From: Acidobacteria bacterium UBA2999
GTDB lineage: Bacteria; Acidobacteriota; Vicinamibacteria; Vicinamibacterales; UBA2999
NCBI GenBank assembly: GCA_002346475.1
Contig: DDZV01000024.1
Location: 33,745-47,289 of the forward strand
Length of the DNA: 13,545 bases
Direction: 5' to 3'
Position numbers and translations under genes: made by a program. Positions 1 to 7,904 of this stretch are shown piece by piece; positions within the stretch are counted from its first letter, which is position 1, and the number at the start of each line of letters is the position of its first letter. The notes beneath the pieces were generated by a model. It did not search any database, was not told the DNA's origin, and saw nothing but the letters and a program-made list of their open reading frames with translations.

Positions 1-414
1 GTTGGCAACTTTTGCACCGTCGCTTCCACGCTCCTCACCAACAAGAAATAGTAAACCAAAGCGTTCCTCGCCTAGTGCTCGCAAACGATCGCCTGCTACA
101 ATTTGCGAAGCTAAAATCCCCTTCGCGTCACACGCGCCTCGACCAAACAGTCTCCCGTCGCTTTGACGACTAGGGAAAAATGGTGGCACACAATCAAAAT
201 GAGTCGAAAAGACAACACGTGGAGGAACTTTAAGCGAGGCAAAAACATTAAAACGACCTTCAGACACTGGTTGTTTGTTGACAATGTACCCACGATCGCT
301 GAGACACTCGACAAGCCACTGTCCTAACTGAGCCTCATGACCAGTCGTGGAGTCAATATCGACTAATGTCTTCGTAAGAGTGGTCAGCCCACCATCTTCT
401 TTTAACGAACCCAT
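1..414 (-). CDS. dapE: M20-family deacylase, probable succinyl-diaminopimelate desuccinylase, N-terminal part
   Basis: The reading frame is open from an ATG at 414 to the left edge: 138 residues, C-terminus missing. Metallopeptidase M20 landmarks are visible: STHFD (H72 metal ligand, D74), GRGACDAKG (D96, bridging metal ligand) and LVGEERGSDG (E127 general base, E128 ligand). M20 enzymes use a two-zinc centre to hydrolyse acyl-amino acids. DapE releases succinate from N-succinyl-LL-DAP and ArgE deacetylates N-acetylornithine; the two are hard to separate by sequence. The DapE reading rests on position, last in an asd-dapB-dapA-dapD cluster. The start overlaps the end of dapD by 13 nt with no strong ribosome site, which suggests translational coupling. 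The missing half would carry the dimerisation domain and the last metal-binding His. Family is certain; substrate is inferred. Confidence 0.85.
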   Translation of the reverse strand, partial: MGSLKEDGGLTTLTKTLVDIDSTTGHEAQLGQWLVECLSDRGYIVNKQPVSEGRFNVFASLKVPPRVVFSTHFDCVPPFFPSRQSDGRLFGRGACDAKGILASQIVAGDRLRALGEERFGLLFLVGEERGSDGAKVAN

Positions 415-1244
415 CGCTCTAATTCGGTCCGGGCATCGGTCTTTTCATCCCGATACTTAACAATCACGGGCGTCGCCAGAGACAATCCCCATTTCTTGCC
501 AGCACCGACATTAACGGCACGGGCACCTGGTACAACCACAGCCCCTTCAGGAACAACCAATGGTTGATCAGGTGACGGGGTGATGATTTGTTCGTTAGGT
601 AAGTCGTATAAGGGAGTCGAACCAGTCAGAATTGTTCCAGCGGCCAGTACTACTCGTTGCTTTAGGACCGCACCTTCGTACACGCCACAATTCCCACCAA
701 CAAGAACATCATCTTCCACAATGACCGGTAACGCACCAACTGGCTCAATTACTCCACCAATCTGTGCGGCAGCGCTTACATGTACTCGTTTGCCAACTTG
801 CGCACATGACCCAACGAGTGCATGTGAATCAATCATAGATCCGTCATCAACATAGGCACCAATATTGACGTACATCGGTGGCATGCAAATCACACCCTGA
901 CCAACATAGGCGCCATCACGTACAGATGAGCCCCCTGGCGCAATACGTACTTTAGTGCCAGGCTCAAAAACACGTAGTGGCAAGGTGTCCTTATCAAAGA
1001 ATTGACCTTTTGCACTGCTTACTGGTTGTTCAACAACATCACCATACCGAAATCCAAGAAGAATGCCCTGTTTCACCCACACATTAACTCGCCAGCCAGT
1101 CAACGAAGCTCGATCAGGTTCAGCAGCACGAATATGACCAGTCGATAATGCTTGACGTAACTTCAGAAACGCGACTCGTGCAGCATCACGCGAAGCGGAA
1201 GAATGATCGTTGAATAACGTAGTAATTTCTTGTTCAAGATCCAT
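402..1244 (-). CDS. dapD: 2,3,4,5-tetrahydropyridine-2,6-dicarboxylate N-succinyltransferase
   Basis: Transfers succinyl from succinyl-CoA to tetrahydrodipicolinate, the committed step of the succinylase branch of DAP/lysine synthesis; acts in the cytosol as a trimer. The middle of the protein (about residues 100-210) is a left-handed beta-helix of hexapeptide turns, with the family stretch YVNIGAYVDDGSMID followed by VGSCAQVGKRVHVS. The Asp of MID and the Glu of GVYEG match the catalytic Asp141 and Glu189 of E. coli DapD. Length is 280 aa against 274 in E. coli. The frame can be extended four codons to a TTG at 1256, but I prefer ATG 1244 because MDLEQEI aligns with the usual N-terminus; neither has a clear Shine-Dalgarno. 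It starts 27 nt after dapA and overlaps the next gene by 13 nt. Confidence 0.95.
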   Translation of the reverse strand: MDLEQEITTLFNDHSSASRDAARVAFLKLRQALSTGHIRAAEPDRASLTGWRVNVWVKQGILLGFRYGDVVEQPVSSAKGQFFDKDTLPLRVFEPGTKVRIAPGGSSVRDGAYVGQGVICMPPMYVNIGAYVDDGSMIDSHALVGSCAQVGKRVHVSAAAQIGGVIEPVGALPVIVEDDVLVGGNCGVYEGAVLKQRVVLAAGTILTGSTPLYDLPNEQIITPSPDQPLVVPEGAVVVPGARAVNVGAGKKWGLSLATPVIVKYRDEKTDARTELERWVR

Positions 1245-1271
1245 AACAGAGTGCAAGAGGGTAATGGGCGG

Positions 1272-2174
1272 CTACGTATTTGCCGTCTCAGTGTTTAATT
1301 TAAGATCTCGCAAGATCCGAAAAATACTGTCTCGCGTTTTCGTTTGCGGTGATGTCATCGGCAACCGATAGACCTCGTTCACCAGACCCATGGCCGCCAT
1401 TGCTGCTTTTACCGGTACTGGATTAGATTCCAAAAAGTTGACCTGCATAAGTGGCAACAACCTATCGTACAACTTCTGAGCGAACTCCAAGTTATTCTCT
1501 TGAACTTTCTTCACTATCTGTACCATCTCTGCAGGCACCTCATTTGCGACGACAGAAATCACTCCGTCCCCGCCAAGCGCAAGTACACGCATCACTAACT
1601 CATCATCACCAGCCAACACGATAAAATTTTCTGGAAGAGTCGCACAAATCTCTGCAATCTGTTCTAGATTCCCTGACGCTTCTTTAACAGCCACGATGTT
1701 CTTTAGTTCCGCTATTCGAGCTAGCGTAAGAACATCAACATTGACACCAGTACGACCAGGCACGTTGTAAACGATGATAGGCAAGGCTGTAGATTCAGAA
1801 ATTGCCTTGTAGTGTTCAAAGAGTCCCGCAGGTGTAGGTTTGTTGTAATACGGAGTAACTGAGAGAATGCCATCTGCACCAGCTCGTTCCATTTGGCCCA
1901 CAAGCCCAACGACTTCACGGGTGCTGTAACCACCGGCCCCGGCTAAAATTGGAATACGACCTTCGGCTTCTTCAACAACGAGTTCAACAACACGAACCTT
2001 TTCATCATCACTAAGTGTAGGTGCTTCTCCAGTTGTGCCACACGGTGACAGAAAATGCACACCTGCATCGATCTGTCGACGAGCTAGACGCTGAACAGCT
2101 GCTTCATCTACAGCACCTGCTGCAGTAAACGGTGTTACAAGTGCTGTGCCAACGCCAGTCCATTGAGGTGACAT
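1272..2174 (-). CDS. dapA: 4-hydroxy-tetrahydrodipicolinate synthase
   Basis: Condenses pyruvate with aspartate semialdehyde through a Schiff base; first step unique to DAP/lysine synthesis. It is a TIM-barrel class I aldolase of 300 aa, close to the usual 290-300. All key residues are present at a constant +3 offset from E. coli DapA: T47-T48 in CGTTGE, Y136 and R141 in YNVPGRT, and the Schiff-base lysine K164 in AVKEASGN. YYNKPT at 109-114 is also typical. Together these exclude most sialate-lyase and aldolase paralogues. The ATG is preceded six bases upstream by GAGGGG, which overlaps the stop codon of dapB, so the two genes are probably translationally coupled. Lysine feedback residues cannot be judged by eye. 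Confidence 0.97.
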   Translation of the reverse strand: MSPQWTGVGTALVTPFTAAGAVDEAAVQRLARRQIDAGVHFLSPCGTTGEAPTLSDDEKVRVVELVVEEAEGRIPILAGAGGYSTREVVGLVGQMERAGADGILSVTPYYNKPTPAGLFEHYKAISESTALPIIVYNVPGRTGVNVDVLTLARIAELKNIVAVKEASGNLEQIAEICATLPENFIVLAGDDELVMRVLALGGDGVISVVANEVPAEMVQIVKKVQENNLEFAQKLYDRLLPLMQVNFLESNPVPVKAAMAAMGLVNEVYRLPMTSPQTKTRDSIFRILRDLKLNTETANT

Positions 2175-2184
2175 AACCTGCCCC

Positions 2185-2877
2185 TCAACTCTGCCTTACT
2201 CGTGCACGTTCTCCTTGAAGAACATCTGTCATTGAGTACCATCCGTGACGCCCGTTAATCCAACGAGCAGCCAATAATGCACCACTGGCAAAACCTCGTC
2301 GATCGCGTGCGGTATGGGTAAGCTCAATCGTATCTGACGATCCATCGAATCCAATGGTGTGGGTACCAGGAATCTGACCAGCTCTGACTGAAGACATGTC
2401 AATTGAATGTTGGTAGCCTGCTTGAACCAATACGTCACGTAGTGTTAATGCAGTGCCAGATGGCGCGTCTCGTTTTTCACTATGGTGGCGTTCATGAAGA
2501 AAAGCTCCGTACTGATCGTGCCCCGCCATTAATCGGCCCGCTTCAGCTACGAGCAACTGGAAAATATTGATCCCTATGGAACAATTTTCTGCCGCTACCA
2601 CACCAAGGTTTGATTCTTTCACTAAACGACGTAGCTCAGACTCCTGTACACGCCAACCAGTTGTACCGATAACAATATTGGTACCCTGACTGACAAGTCG
2701 TTTCACCATCTCAGGTACAGCTTCCGCCACAGAAAAATTAATGGCAACGTCAGCCTGTGGCCAATCACTCTCTGCATTATGAATGTCAATACACCCAACT
2801 ACATCCAGACCTTCAGCTTTGGCAAGCTCCTCGACTAGGCGCCCCATCCGCCCATACCCAACTAGCAACAGCTTCAT
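2185..2877 (-). CDS. dapB: 4-hydroxy-tetrahydrodipicolinate reductase
   Basis: NAD(P)H-dependent reduction of the DapA product to tetrahydrodipicolinate. The N-terminal Rossmann motif GYGRMG lies at 7-12, followed by IGTTGW (70-75), a common family stretch. The catalytic segment reads ERHHSEKRDAPSGTA (about 129-143), with the His pair at 131-132, Lys at 135, and the substrate-binding DAPSGTA loop. The C-terminal RAG.PGTH.IGFDG and the LTHTARDR stretch complete the DapB fold. At 230 aa it is about 40 residues shorter than E. coli DapB; the shortening appears to lie in the loops between the cofactor and catalytic segments, not in a truncated end. The ATG directly abuts the asd stop (TAAATG), so translation probably passes from asd to dapB. 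Confidence 0.95.
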   Translation of the reverse strand: MKLLLVGYGRMGRLVEELAKAEGLDVVGCIDIHNAESDWPQADVAINFSVAEAVPEMVKRLVSQGTNIVIGTTGWRVQESELRRLVKESNLGVVAAENCSIGINIFQLLVAEAGRLMAGHDQYGAFLHERHHSEKRDAPSGTALTLRDVLVQAGYQHSIDMSSVRAGQIPGTHTIGFDGSSDTIELTHTARDRRGFASGALLAARWINGRHGWYSMTDVLQGERARVRQS

Positions 2878-3921
2878 TTACAAATATCCTTCAGCCTGCA
2901 TAAGTTCGGCATTGAGAACTGCCGCACCAGCAGCCCCCCGCACGGTGTTATGACCAAGCGCCACTAATCTGTAATCGAGTACCGCACAAGGCCGAAGTCG
3001 ACCAATTGTCATTGTCATACCAGCACCACAATCTACATCGAGACGTGGCTGAGGTCGGTTTGGATCGTCGAAGTATTTAATAGGATGCTTCGGCGCTGAC
3101 GGCAGATCTCTCTCTTGTGGCACACTTGAGAACCCTTCAAGGGCCGCCCGGACTTCCTCAAGGGAAGGCTGAGTACCAAAACTAATCGACATGGTCTCTG
3201 TATGTCCATTAACAACAGAGACCCGGTTACAGTGGGCACTAATATCAACTGGGTAATACTCCACTCCGTCGTCAGAGACACGACCAAGAATTTTCTTTGT
3301 TTCGGTCTCCATTTTTTCTTCTTCGCCACCGATGTGGGGTAGTACATTTCCCACAATATCCATCGAAGACAAACCAGGGTATCCCGCACCAGAAACCGCC
3401 TGCAGCGTTGAGACGACAACAGACCGCGGTTCAAACATCCGGAGAGCGGCCAGAACCATGGCCAGAAAAACCGTAGAGCAATTTGGGTTAGTGACGATAC
3501 CCCCCTTCCAACCATGTACAGTGGATTGTCGCGGTAGTAATACCAGGTGATCGGGGTTTACCTCTGGTATCAACAGAGGCACCACAGGGTCCATACGAAA
3601 ATTCCGTGCATTACTAACGACAATGTGACCCGCAGCAGCAAAGTCCTTCTCAATATCGCCAGCCACTTTCGCATCAAGCCCAGAAAAAATAAGCTTTGGC
3701 CCTTTACCAGGTACACATGCCTCGACCTGTTGGTTCCCAATAGACTCTGGAATAGGAGATGGAAGACGCCAAGGTGCAGCTTCGCGATAGGATCGCCCTT
3801 GTGATCGCTCGCTAGCCGCAAGCCACGTCAGTGAGAACCATGGGTGACGATCGAGTTGTAAAATAAATTGCTGGCCAACCATTCCGGTGGCTCCAAGAAC
3901 ACCAACTTCAATATTTTTCAT
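2878..3921 (-). CDS. asd: Aspartate-semialdehyde dehydrogenase
   Basis: NADP-dependent reductive dephosphorylation of aspartyl-4-phosphate to aspartate semialdehyde, the branch point toward DAP/lysine and threonine/methionine. The nucleotide-binding motif GVLGATGMVG is at 7-16. The catalytic cysteine is C148 in TNPNCST, the substrate-binding Arg lies in HCNRV (about 233) and the acid-base His in NGHTE (H240). The NPNCST context and 347-aa length fit the archaeal/fungal-like ASADH subfamily, which also occurs in many bacteria, more than the E. coli type. This is the first gene of the DAP operon. The 130-nt region upstream contains a 14-bp palindrome. Only a weak GGTAATAG lies before the ATG. 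Confidence 0.96.
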   Translation of the reverse strand: MKNIEVGVLGATGMVGQQFILQLDRHPWFSLTWLAASERSQGRSYREAAPWRLPSPIPESIGNQQVEACVPGKGPKLIFSGLDAKVAGDIEKDFAAAGHIVVSNARNFRMDPVVPLLIPEVNPDHLVLLPRQSTVHGWKGGIVTNPNCSTVFLAMVLAALRMFEPRSVVVSTLQAVSGAGYPGLSSMDIVGNVLPHIGGEEEKMETETKKILGRVSDDGVEYYPVDISAHCNRVSVVNGHTETMSISFGTQPSLEEVRAALEGFSSVPQERDLPSAPKHPIKYFDDPNRPQPRLDVDCGAGMTMTIGRLRPCAVLDYRLVALGHNTVRGAAGAAVLNAELMQAEGYL

Positions 3922-3976
3922 TTCTATTACCTTAATAATTGATTGTATTGCACTCCAAGATTCAACCGTTCAGGCT

Positions 3977-3990
3977 GAATAAGCTTATTC
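3977..3990. promoter_or_regulatory. Perfect 14-bp palindrome in the asd leader
   Basis: The 130-nt gap between asd and the upstream membrane-protein gene (3922-4051) holds GAATAAGCTTATTC, identical to its reverse complement. It sits 56 nt upstream of the asd ATG, where an operator of the DAP operon would be expected. The dyad has no loop and no T-run, so it is not an intrinsic terminator. I found no convincing -35/-10 pair in this gap and no obvious lysine riboswitch, which is usually about 170 nt or longer. A repressor-site role is inference; chance is possible in AT-rich sequence. Confidence 0.3.
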
Positions 3991-4051
3991 GACGATAACA
4001 CCTAACTTTACTTGCTAATTACCCCCAAGTGAGAGGCTGAGCCAACTATTG

Positions 4052-5548
4052 CTACTCAAAAACTACCATGCCCGAAGCATTAACTACTGCCTGGCCTGCT
4101 TGTGGTGCGATAGTGCCCCCGAGTAACCGATACAACAATTCAGGATTCATCGCAATGGCAGCGGCATCAGCACCTCGAAAACTGGAAATCGGTCGACCAC
4201 TCTTCAGTACTGACTGGACGCCTGCTACCACGGGACCATACTGCGGAGCCTTAAACAGATTATCAAACGCCACCCATCGAACAGGTTGCGTAATTAACCC
4301 GAACAACACGATACCAACAATCGTAACTGCTGCTAAGCTCCTGTAATGGGGGAAACCCAAAGAACTCGCTACCTTTTTGTTCCCCTCGTACGCACCACTC
4401 ATCCCCATAATGCCACCTAATAAGGCAAAACTGAGCGGAAATATAAGTGATAACAACCAGTACACGTCACCTTTGTACGGCACAACGGCGTATCCAATCC
4501 AAGCAAGCCCCACCGGCAATATCGAAACAGCAATAAAATCAAGGTCTCTCCGGTACGTGTACCCCGTAAAACCTACGCCAAGAACAAATACAATTCCTAA
4601 GGCTGGTACGATGGTCGGTAAAAGAACGATGCGTTCGGTCGCCTGGATGAGAAACGACAGGCTCCCCCAAAGCCCCATGGTGTTCAAATTTTCCCAAACT
4701 AGACTACCTGTCTTCATGAGCACACTTTCACGATCCATGTCCATCTGTCCAAAGACATGGACGGCATATGGAATCTGGAGAACTGCCACAATCCCCATAG
4801 CAACCCCAGTAGCGTACAGACGAGCCTTCCATCGATGTTCTGTCCAACAATCACCGGCCCACACCGTGTAAATCACTACCGCACCAGCAAGAAAAATTGC
4901 TGGTGTGTGAGCTTGCACTGCTAGCCAGGACGTGCCAGTCATCACAGCAATCCGAATAAGTGAAAAACCCCTGCGCTGCGGTGATAGCAGTAACACCGCG
5001 ATACTAATATTAGCTAACGTCACCGCTAACACTGGATTCCAAATGGTCGCTGACAATGCCCCTTCAAAAGGTGATGAGGTAAGAAGCAACATGAATCCTG
5101 CCACTGCCATCATAGGAAGCTGCCGACGCAAGAGTGCAAAAACTAATACCCCATCGGCCATGACCCGAAAAATCACTAGGCCAATAGCTCCGATATGTGG
5201 AAGGTTGCCAAATACTGGTACCAGCACCTGACGAAAACCCCAGAGTATCCAATAAAAAATAGGACCGAAGGACACGCCACCTGTCGCAATTGGCGTGCCA
5301 ATAATAGGTAAGCTCAGAAAATCCTCTTGGACAAGACTCCAATCGCGCTGCTGATCCCCCTGAAACCAGAAGTGTTGGCTAATATCGTATGTACGAAAAA
5401 CAAAGGCATATACCACCACCAATAACGGCAGCCCTATCATGAGCGTTCGTCGTGGCCATCCGCCTGGAAGATCGTTGAGCGATGCAAGCATTGACCGCTG
5501 CAACACTACAAGCCCTTGAATACAGTAGTGAACTATGTGCCCCATCAT
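4052..5548 (-). CDS. Polytopic membrane protein, GT-C (family 39-like) glycosyltransferase
   Basis: A 498-aa inner-membrane protein with about ten or more hydrophobic segments, the first near residues 35-52 and the last near 405-420. After the first membrane segment it carries FQGDQQRDW (about 62-70) and then a stretch ending GGVSFGPIFYWIL. The acidic-pair loop followed by G-x-x-x-GPxxY resembles PMT/ArnT-type GT-C enzymes, which move sugars from polyprenyl-phosphate carriers to acceptors on the periplasmic face. VQAHTPAIFL at 211-220 resembles the conserved QxH helix of the same group. The C-terminal 70 residues are mostly soluble and contain a predicted small periplasmic tail. Donor and acceptor cannot be read. 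It starts 18 nt after the ankyrin gene on the same strand. Several ATGs are available; I kept the upstream one (ATGATG), though M20 is possible. Confidence 0.7.
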   Translation of the reverse strand: MMGHIVHYCIQGLVVLQRSMLASLNDLPGGWPRRTLMIGLPLLVVVYAFVFRTYDISQHFWFQGDQQRDWSLVQEDFLSLPIIGTPIATGGVSFGPIFYWILWGFRQVLVPVFGNLPHIGAIGLVIFRVMADGVLVFALLRRQLPMMAVAGFMLLLTSSPFEGALSATIWNPVLAVTLANISIAVLLLSPQRRGFSLIRIAVMTGTSWLAVQAHTPAIFLAGAVVIYTVWAGDCWTEHRWKARLYATGVAMGIVAVLQIPYAVHVFGQMDMDRESVLMKTGSLVWENLNTMGLWGSLSFLIQATERIVLLPTIVPALGIVFVLGVGFTGYTYRRDLDFIAVSILPVGLAWIGYAVVPYKGDVYWLLSLIFPLSFALLGGIMGMSGAYEGNKKVASSLGFPHYRSLAAVTIVGIVLFGLITQPVRWVAFDNLFKAPQYGPVVAGVQSVLKSGRPISSFRGADAAAIAMNPELLYRLLGGTIAPQAGQAVVNASGMVVFE

Positions 5549-5566
5549 GTCCGATTGAAATTACTG

Positions 5567-6793
5567 CTAGGGTTTGCCACCCAAAGCCTCGAAAAAGTCA
5601 GCCAGAATCTGATGATTCTTACGCATGGCATGATGCCATGCCTGTAATCCACTCTTATCACTAGCAGTAACGTCAGCACCGTGGTTCACTAACAACTTTA
5701 CAAGTGAGAGATCGCCGGTCTCAGCAGCAACCATCAGCGCTGTTTGCCCCTGATTATCAGCAACGTTAATGTGAGCGCCATTGGCAAGTAACAACTCCAC
5801 AGTTTCAGCTTGCCCATTTAGCGCTGCCGTGATCAACGGCGTTATGTCTCCGTACGCTTTCGCATTTACGTCTACACCACGATCCAATAACATCGTGAGT
5901 AACGCCACCTCACCTTTTTCTGAAGCCATCATCAAGGCTTCAATACGACCCTTACTTGCTCCAGCATTGATGAGGTTCTGGGTTACCTGAATGTGTCCCC
6001 TGGCAGCGGCGTACACCAGTGCCGTCGTGCCGTTCGTATCCTCAATCTCGATATCAATACGATGTCTTAGCAATGCATCAACTGCTTCTTGGCTACCGCT
6101 TGCCGCTGCCGCCATCAAGACTGTACGTCCCGCTTGATCACCCACTGAAATATCTGCCCCCTGTGAGAGGAGACTCTGGACGACTGCACCATGACCGCTA
6201 AAAGCTGCAGCCATCAGCGCACCCGCGCCATCATGGGTCTTCGCATTCACGTCAGCCCCTCGATGAAGAAGCAACAGTACCGCGTCTTGACGGTTGGCTG
6301 ACGCAGCAACCATTAAAGGCGTAATACCGTCTTGATCTGCAGCATTGAGATTGGCTGCCCCATCAAGCAATATATCGATAATCTCGGTCTGACCTTGCTG
6401 TGCAGCAAGCCAAAGCGGTGTGACACCGGTCTTGTCGGACATGTCCACGTTGGCCCCGTGTGCTAAAAGCATCTTAACAACTTCAACCTGTCCGTACAAT
6501 GCCGCGGACGACAACGCCGCGACACCACGATCGTCTTGTATGTCGATGTGCGCGCCCCCTCCAAGAAGTGCCTTAACAATACGCTCGTCACCAGCCGCGG
6601 CTGCTTTGAGTAAAGGTAAGCTACCGTCGACTGCCGGTATATTGACATCGACTCCGGTTGCTAACGCCTTGAGAACCCCATTAATATCCTGAAGCGTGAC
6701 CGCACGGAAAAGCTCTGCAACCATTGCCTCTTGTTGCAATGACGCGTGTAACGGCAACACACAAAGACATGCGATCACGAAGAGTCGCTTCAT
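5567..6793 (-). CDS. Secreted ankyrin-repeat protein
   Basis: The N-terminus is a Sec signal peptide (K2-R3, then a hydrophobic core to about residue 16, with a plausible cleavage near HAS). From about residue 35 to the end the protein is a nearly unbroken ankyrin array: about 11 repeats of 33 residues of the form DG.TPL..AA..G....V..LL..GADVN..D, plus a degenerate C-terminal cap. Repeats 8-9 (around 255-305) are irregular, with one lacking the DxxGxT start. No catalytic domain is present, so it is probably a periplasmic or surface protein-binding scaffold; the partner is unknown. It begins 5 nt after the stop of the upstream reductase with no clear ribosome site (coupled translation likely), and the membrane glycosyltransferase follows 18 nt downstream. 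Confidence 0.9.
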   Translation of the reverse strand: MKRLFVIACLCVLPLHASLQQEAMVAELFRAVTLQDINGVLKALATGVDVNIPAVDGSLPLLKAAAAGDERIVKALLGGGAHIDIQDDRGVAALSSAALYGQVEVVKMLLAHGANVDMSDKTGVTPLWLAAQQGQTEIIDILLDGAANLNAADQDGITPLMVAASANRQDAVLLLLHRGADVNAKTHDGAGALMAAAFSGHGAVVQSLLSQGADISVGDQAGRTVLMAAAASGSQEAVDALLRHRIDIEIEDTNGTTALVYAAARGHIQVTQNLINAGASKGRIEALMMASEKGEVALLTMLLDRGVDVNAKAYGDITPLITAALNGQAETVELLLANGAHINVADNQGQTALMVAAETGDLSLVKLLVNHGADVTASDKSGLQAWHHAMRKNHQILADFFEALGGKP

Positions 6794-6798
6794 AGTTT

Positions 6799-7818
6799 TT
6801 AGATAAGCTTAACTAACTGCTTCCCAAAGTTTTTCCCCTGAAATAGACCTACAAATGCGTCAGGAGCTGCTGTAAGACCTTGCGCGATAGTCTCGCGAGA
6901 CTTGATCCGGCCTTCTACTACTAGAGTTTTGATCTCCTGTAATGCTTCCGGCCATACTTCCATATGGTCACTAATGATAAAACCTTGCACTTTGAGACGT
7001 GACTGCAAGATCCACTGTGGAATGGGTATCGGAATTGGTGTTCCGTTATAGCCAGAAATCATTCCACAAACTGCAATCCGACCAAAAGTATTCATGCGTG
7101 GCAAGATGGCCTCAAGTATTAACCCACCGACATTCTCAAAATAACCGTCAATACCATTTGGACAGGTTTCTTTTAGCACTGCGCGAAGCATCTGTACGTC
7201 TTGATACTGCTTGTAGTCAATACAACCATCAAACCCTAGTTCCTCATGTACGTACCGACATTTTTCTGAACCACCTGCAAGCCCAATAACACGGCAACCT
7301 CGTTCCTTTGCGAGTTGCCCAACGACGGTTCCGACAGCACCAGCAGCCGCACTCACAACCACCGTTTCCTCTGCTTTCGGGTTGATGATTCTCATGAGGC
7401 CGTACCAAGCGGTCACCCCAGGCATCCCCATCGTGCCCAAGTAGGCTGAGAGTGGTATGCGACTGGTGTCAACCTTTTGCATAAGACTTGCTTGAGGCGC
7501 ATCGACAATAACGTGCTCCTGCCAACCAGCAAAACCCAAAACTGTATCGCCAGCTACAAAATCAGGATGCTTAGATTCCAGCACCTTCCCTGCAGTACCC
7601 CCAGTCATCACTTCATCGAGTGGTTGCGGAGATGTATAACTTTTGGCGTCATTCATCCGTGCTCGCATATAGGGATCAACGGAAAGAAAATGGTTGCGAA
7701 CCAAGACTTGCCCGTCAGATATTGCAGGTAACGGAACCTCGACTAAACGGAAATTCTCTGGCGTAGGCATGCCCTGGGGCCGAGATACAAGCAGTATTTG
7801 TTTATTGATGATGGTCAT
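6799..7818 (-). CDS. NADP-dependent MDR oxidoreductase, CurA/leukotriene B4 12-hydroxydehydrogenase-like
   Basis: A zinc-free medium-chain reductase of 339 aa. The N-terminal catalytic domain has FLSVDPYMRARM (44-55) and MTGGTAGKV (71-79), both hallmarks of the prostaglandin reductase/CurA subfamily. GTMGMPGVTAWYGL (128-141) leads into the Rossmann domain with AAAGAVG (157-163) for NADP(H) and GYFENVGG (225-232). Such enzymes reduce the double bond of alpha,beta-unsaturated ketones and aldehydes; E. coli CurA, a curcumin reductase, is the closest named relative I recognise. The natural substrate is unknown, with detoxification of reactive carbonyls most likely. The start at 7818 has AGGA seven bases upstream. 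It heads the minus-strand unit with the ankyrin and GT-C genes and is divergent from the NHL gene. Confidence 0.92.
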   Translation of the reverse strand: MTIINKQILLVSRPQGMPTPENFRLVEVPLPAISDGQVLVRNHFLSVDPYMRARMNDAKSYTSPQPLDEVMTGGTAGKVLESKHPDFVAGDTVLGFAGWQEHVIVDAPQASLMQKVDTSRIPLSAYLGTMGMPGVTAWYGLMRIINPKAEETVVVSAAAGAVGTVVGQLAKERGCRVIGLAGGSEKCRYVHEELGFDGCIDYKQYQDVQMLRAVLKETCPNGIDGYFENVGGLILEAILPRMNTFGRIAVCGMISGYNGTPIPIPIPQWILQSRLKVQGFIISDHMEVWPEALQEIKTLVVEGRIKSRETIAQGLTAAPDAFVGLFQGKNFGKQLVKLI

Positions 7819-7866
7819 AGCTCTATCCTACTCGTCAGGGATATTGCTTTCCATAACCCAGCATCG

Positions 7867-7875
7867 TGCTATAGT
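7867..7875 (+). promoter_or_regulatory. Extended -10 promoter candidate for the NHL-repeat gene
   Basis: The 86-nt divergent region (7819-7904) contains TGC-TATAGT at 7867-7875, an extended -10 element (TGn plus 5 of 6 consensus bases). No good -35 lies 16-18 nt upstream, which extended -10 promoters tolerate. Transcription would begin near 7882, about 23 nt before the ATG at 7905. A ribosome site GAGG (7896-7899) lies five bases before that ATG and supports the chosen start. The opposite promoter for the reductase must share this region but I could not place it. Confidence 0.45.
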
Positions 7876-7904
7876 CTCGCGCATCACTACAATGTGAGGT
7901 TTTT

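Noticed and set aside
1245..1256. TTG start adding four residues to DapD
   Set aside because: No ribosome site, and the family N-terminus aligns with the ATG at 1244.
3033..3515. 160-aa minus-strand open frame inside asd
   Set aside because: Alternate frame of asd, whose own frame holds all catalytic motifs; Arg/Leu-rich shadow composition.
3922..4051. Lysine riboswitch or clear sigma-70 promoter before asd
   Set aside because: The gap is too short for the usual lysine riboswitch and no -35/-10 pair with acceptable spacing was found.
4377..4871. 164-aa plus-strand open frame inside the GT-C gene
   Set aside because: Antisense to a well-supported membrane-protein gene; low-complexity, Pro/Thr-rich composition and no recognisable motif.
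5567..6793. Tandem DNA repeat or CRISPR-like array
   Set aside because: The periodicity is the 33-residue ankyrin repeat in protein; the DNA copies are diverged and there are no identical spaced repeats.
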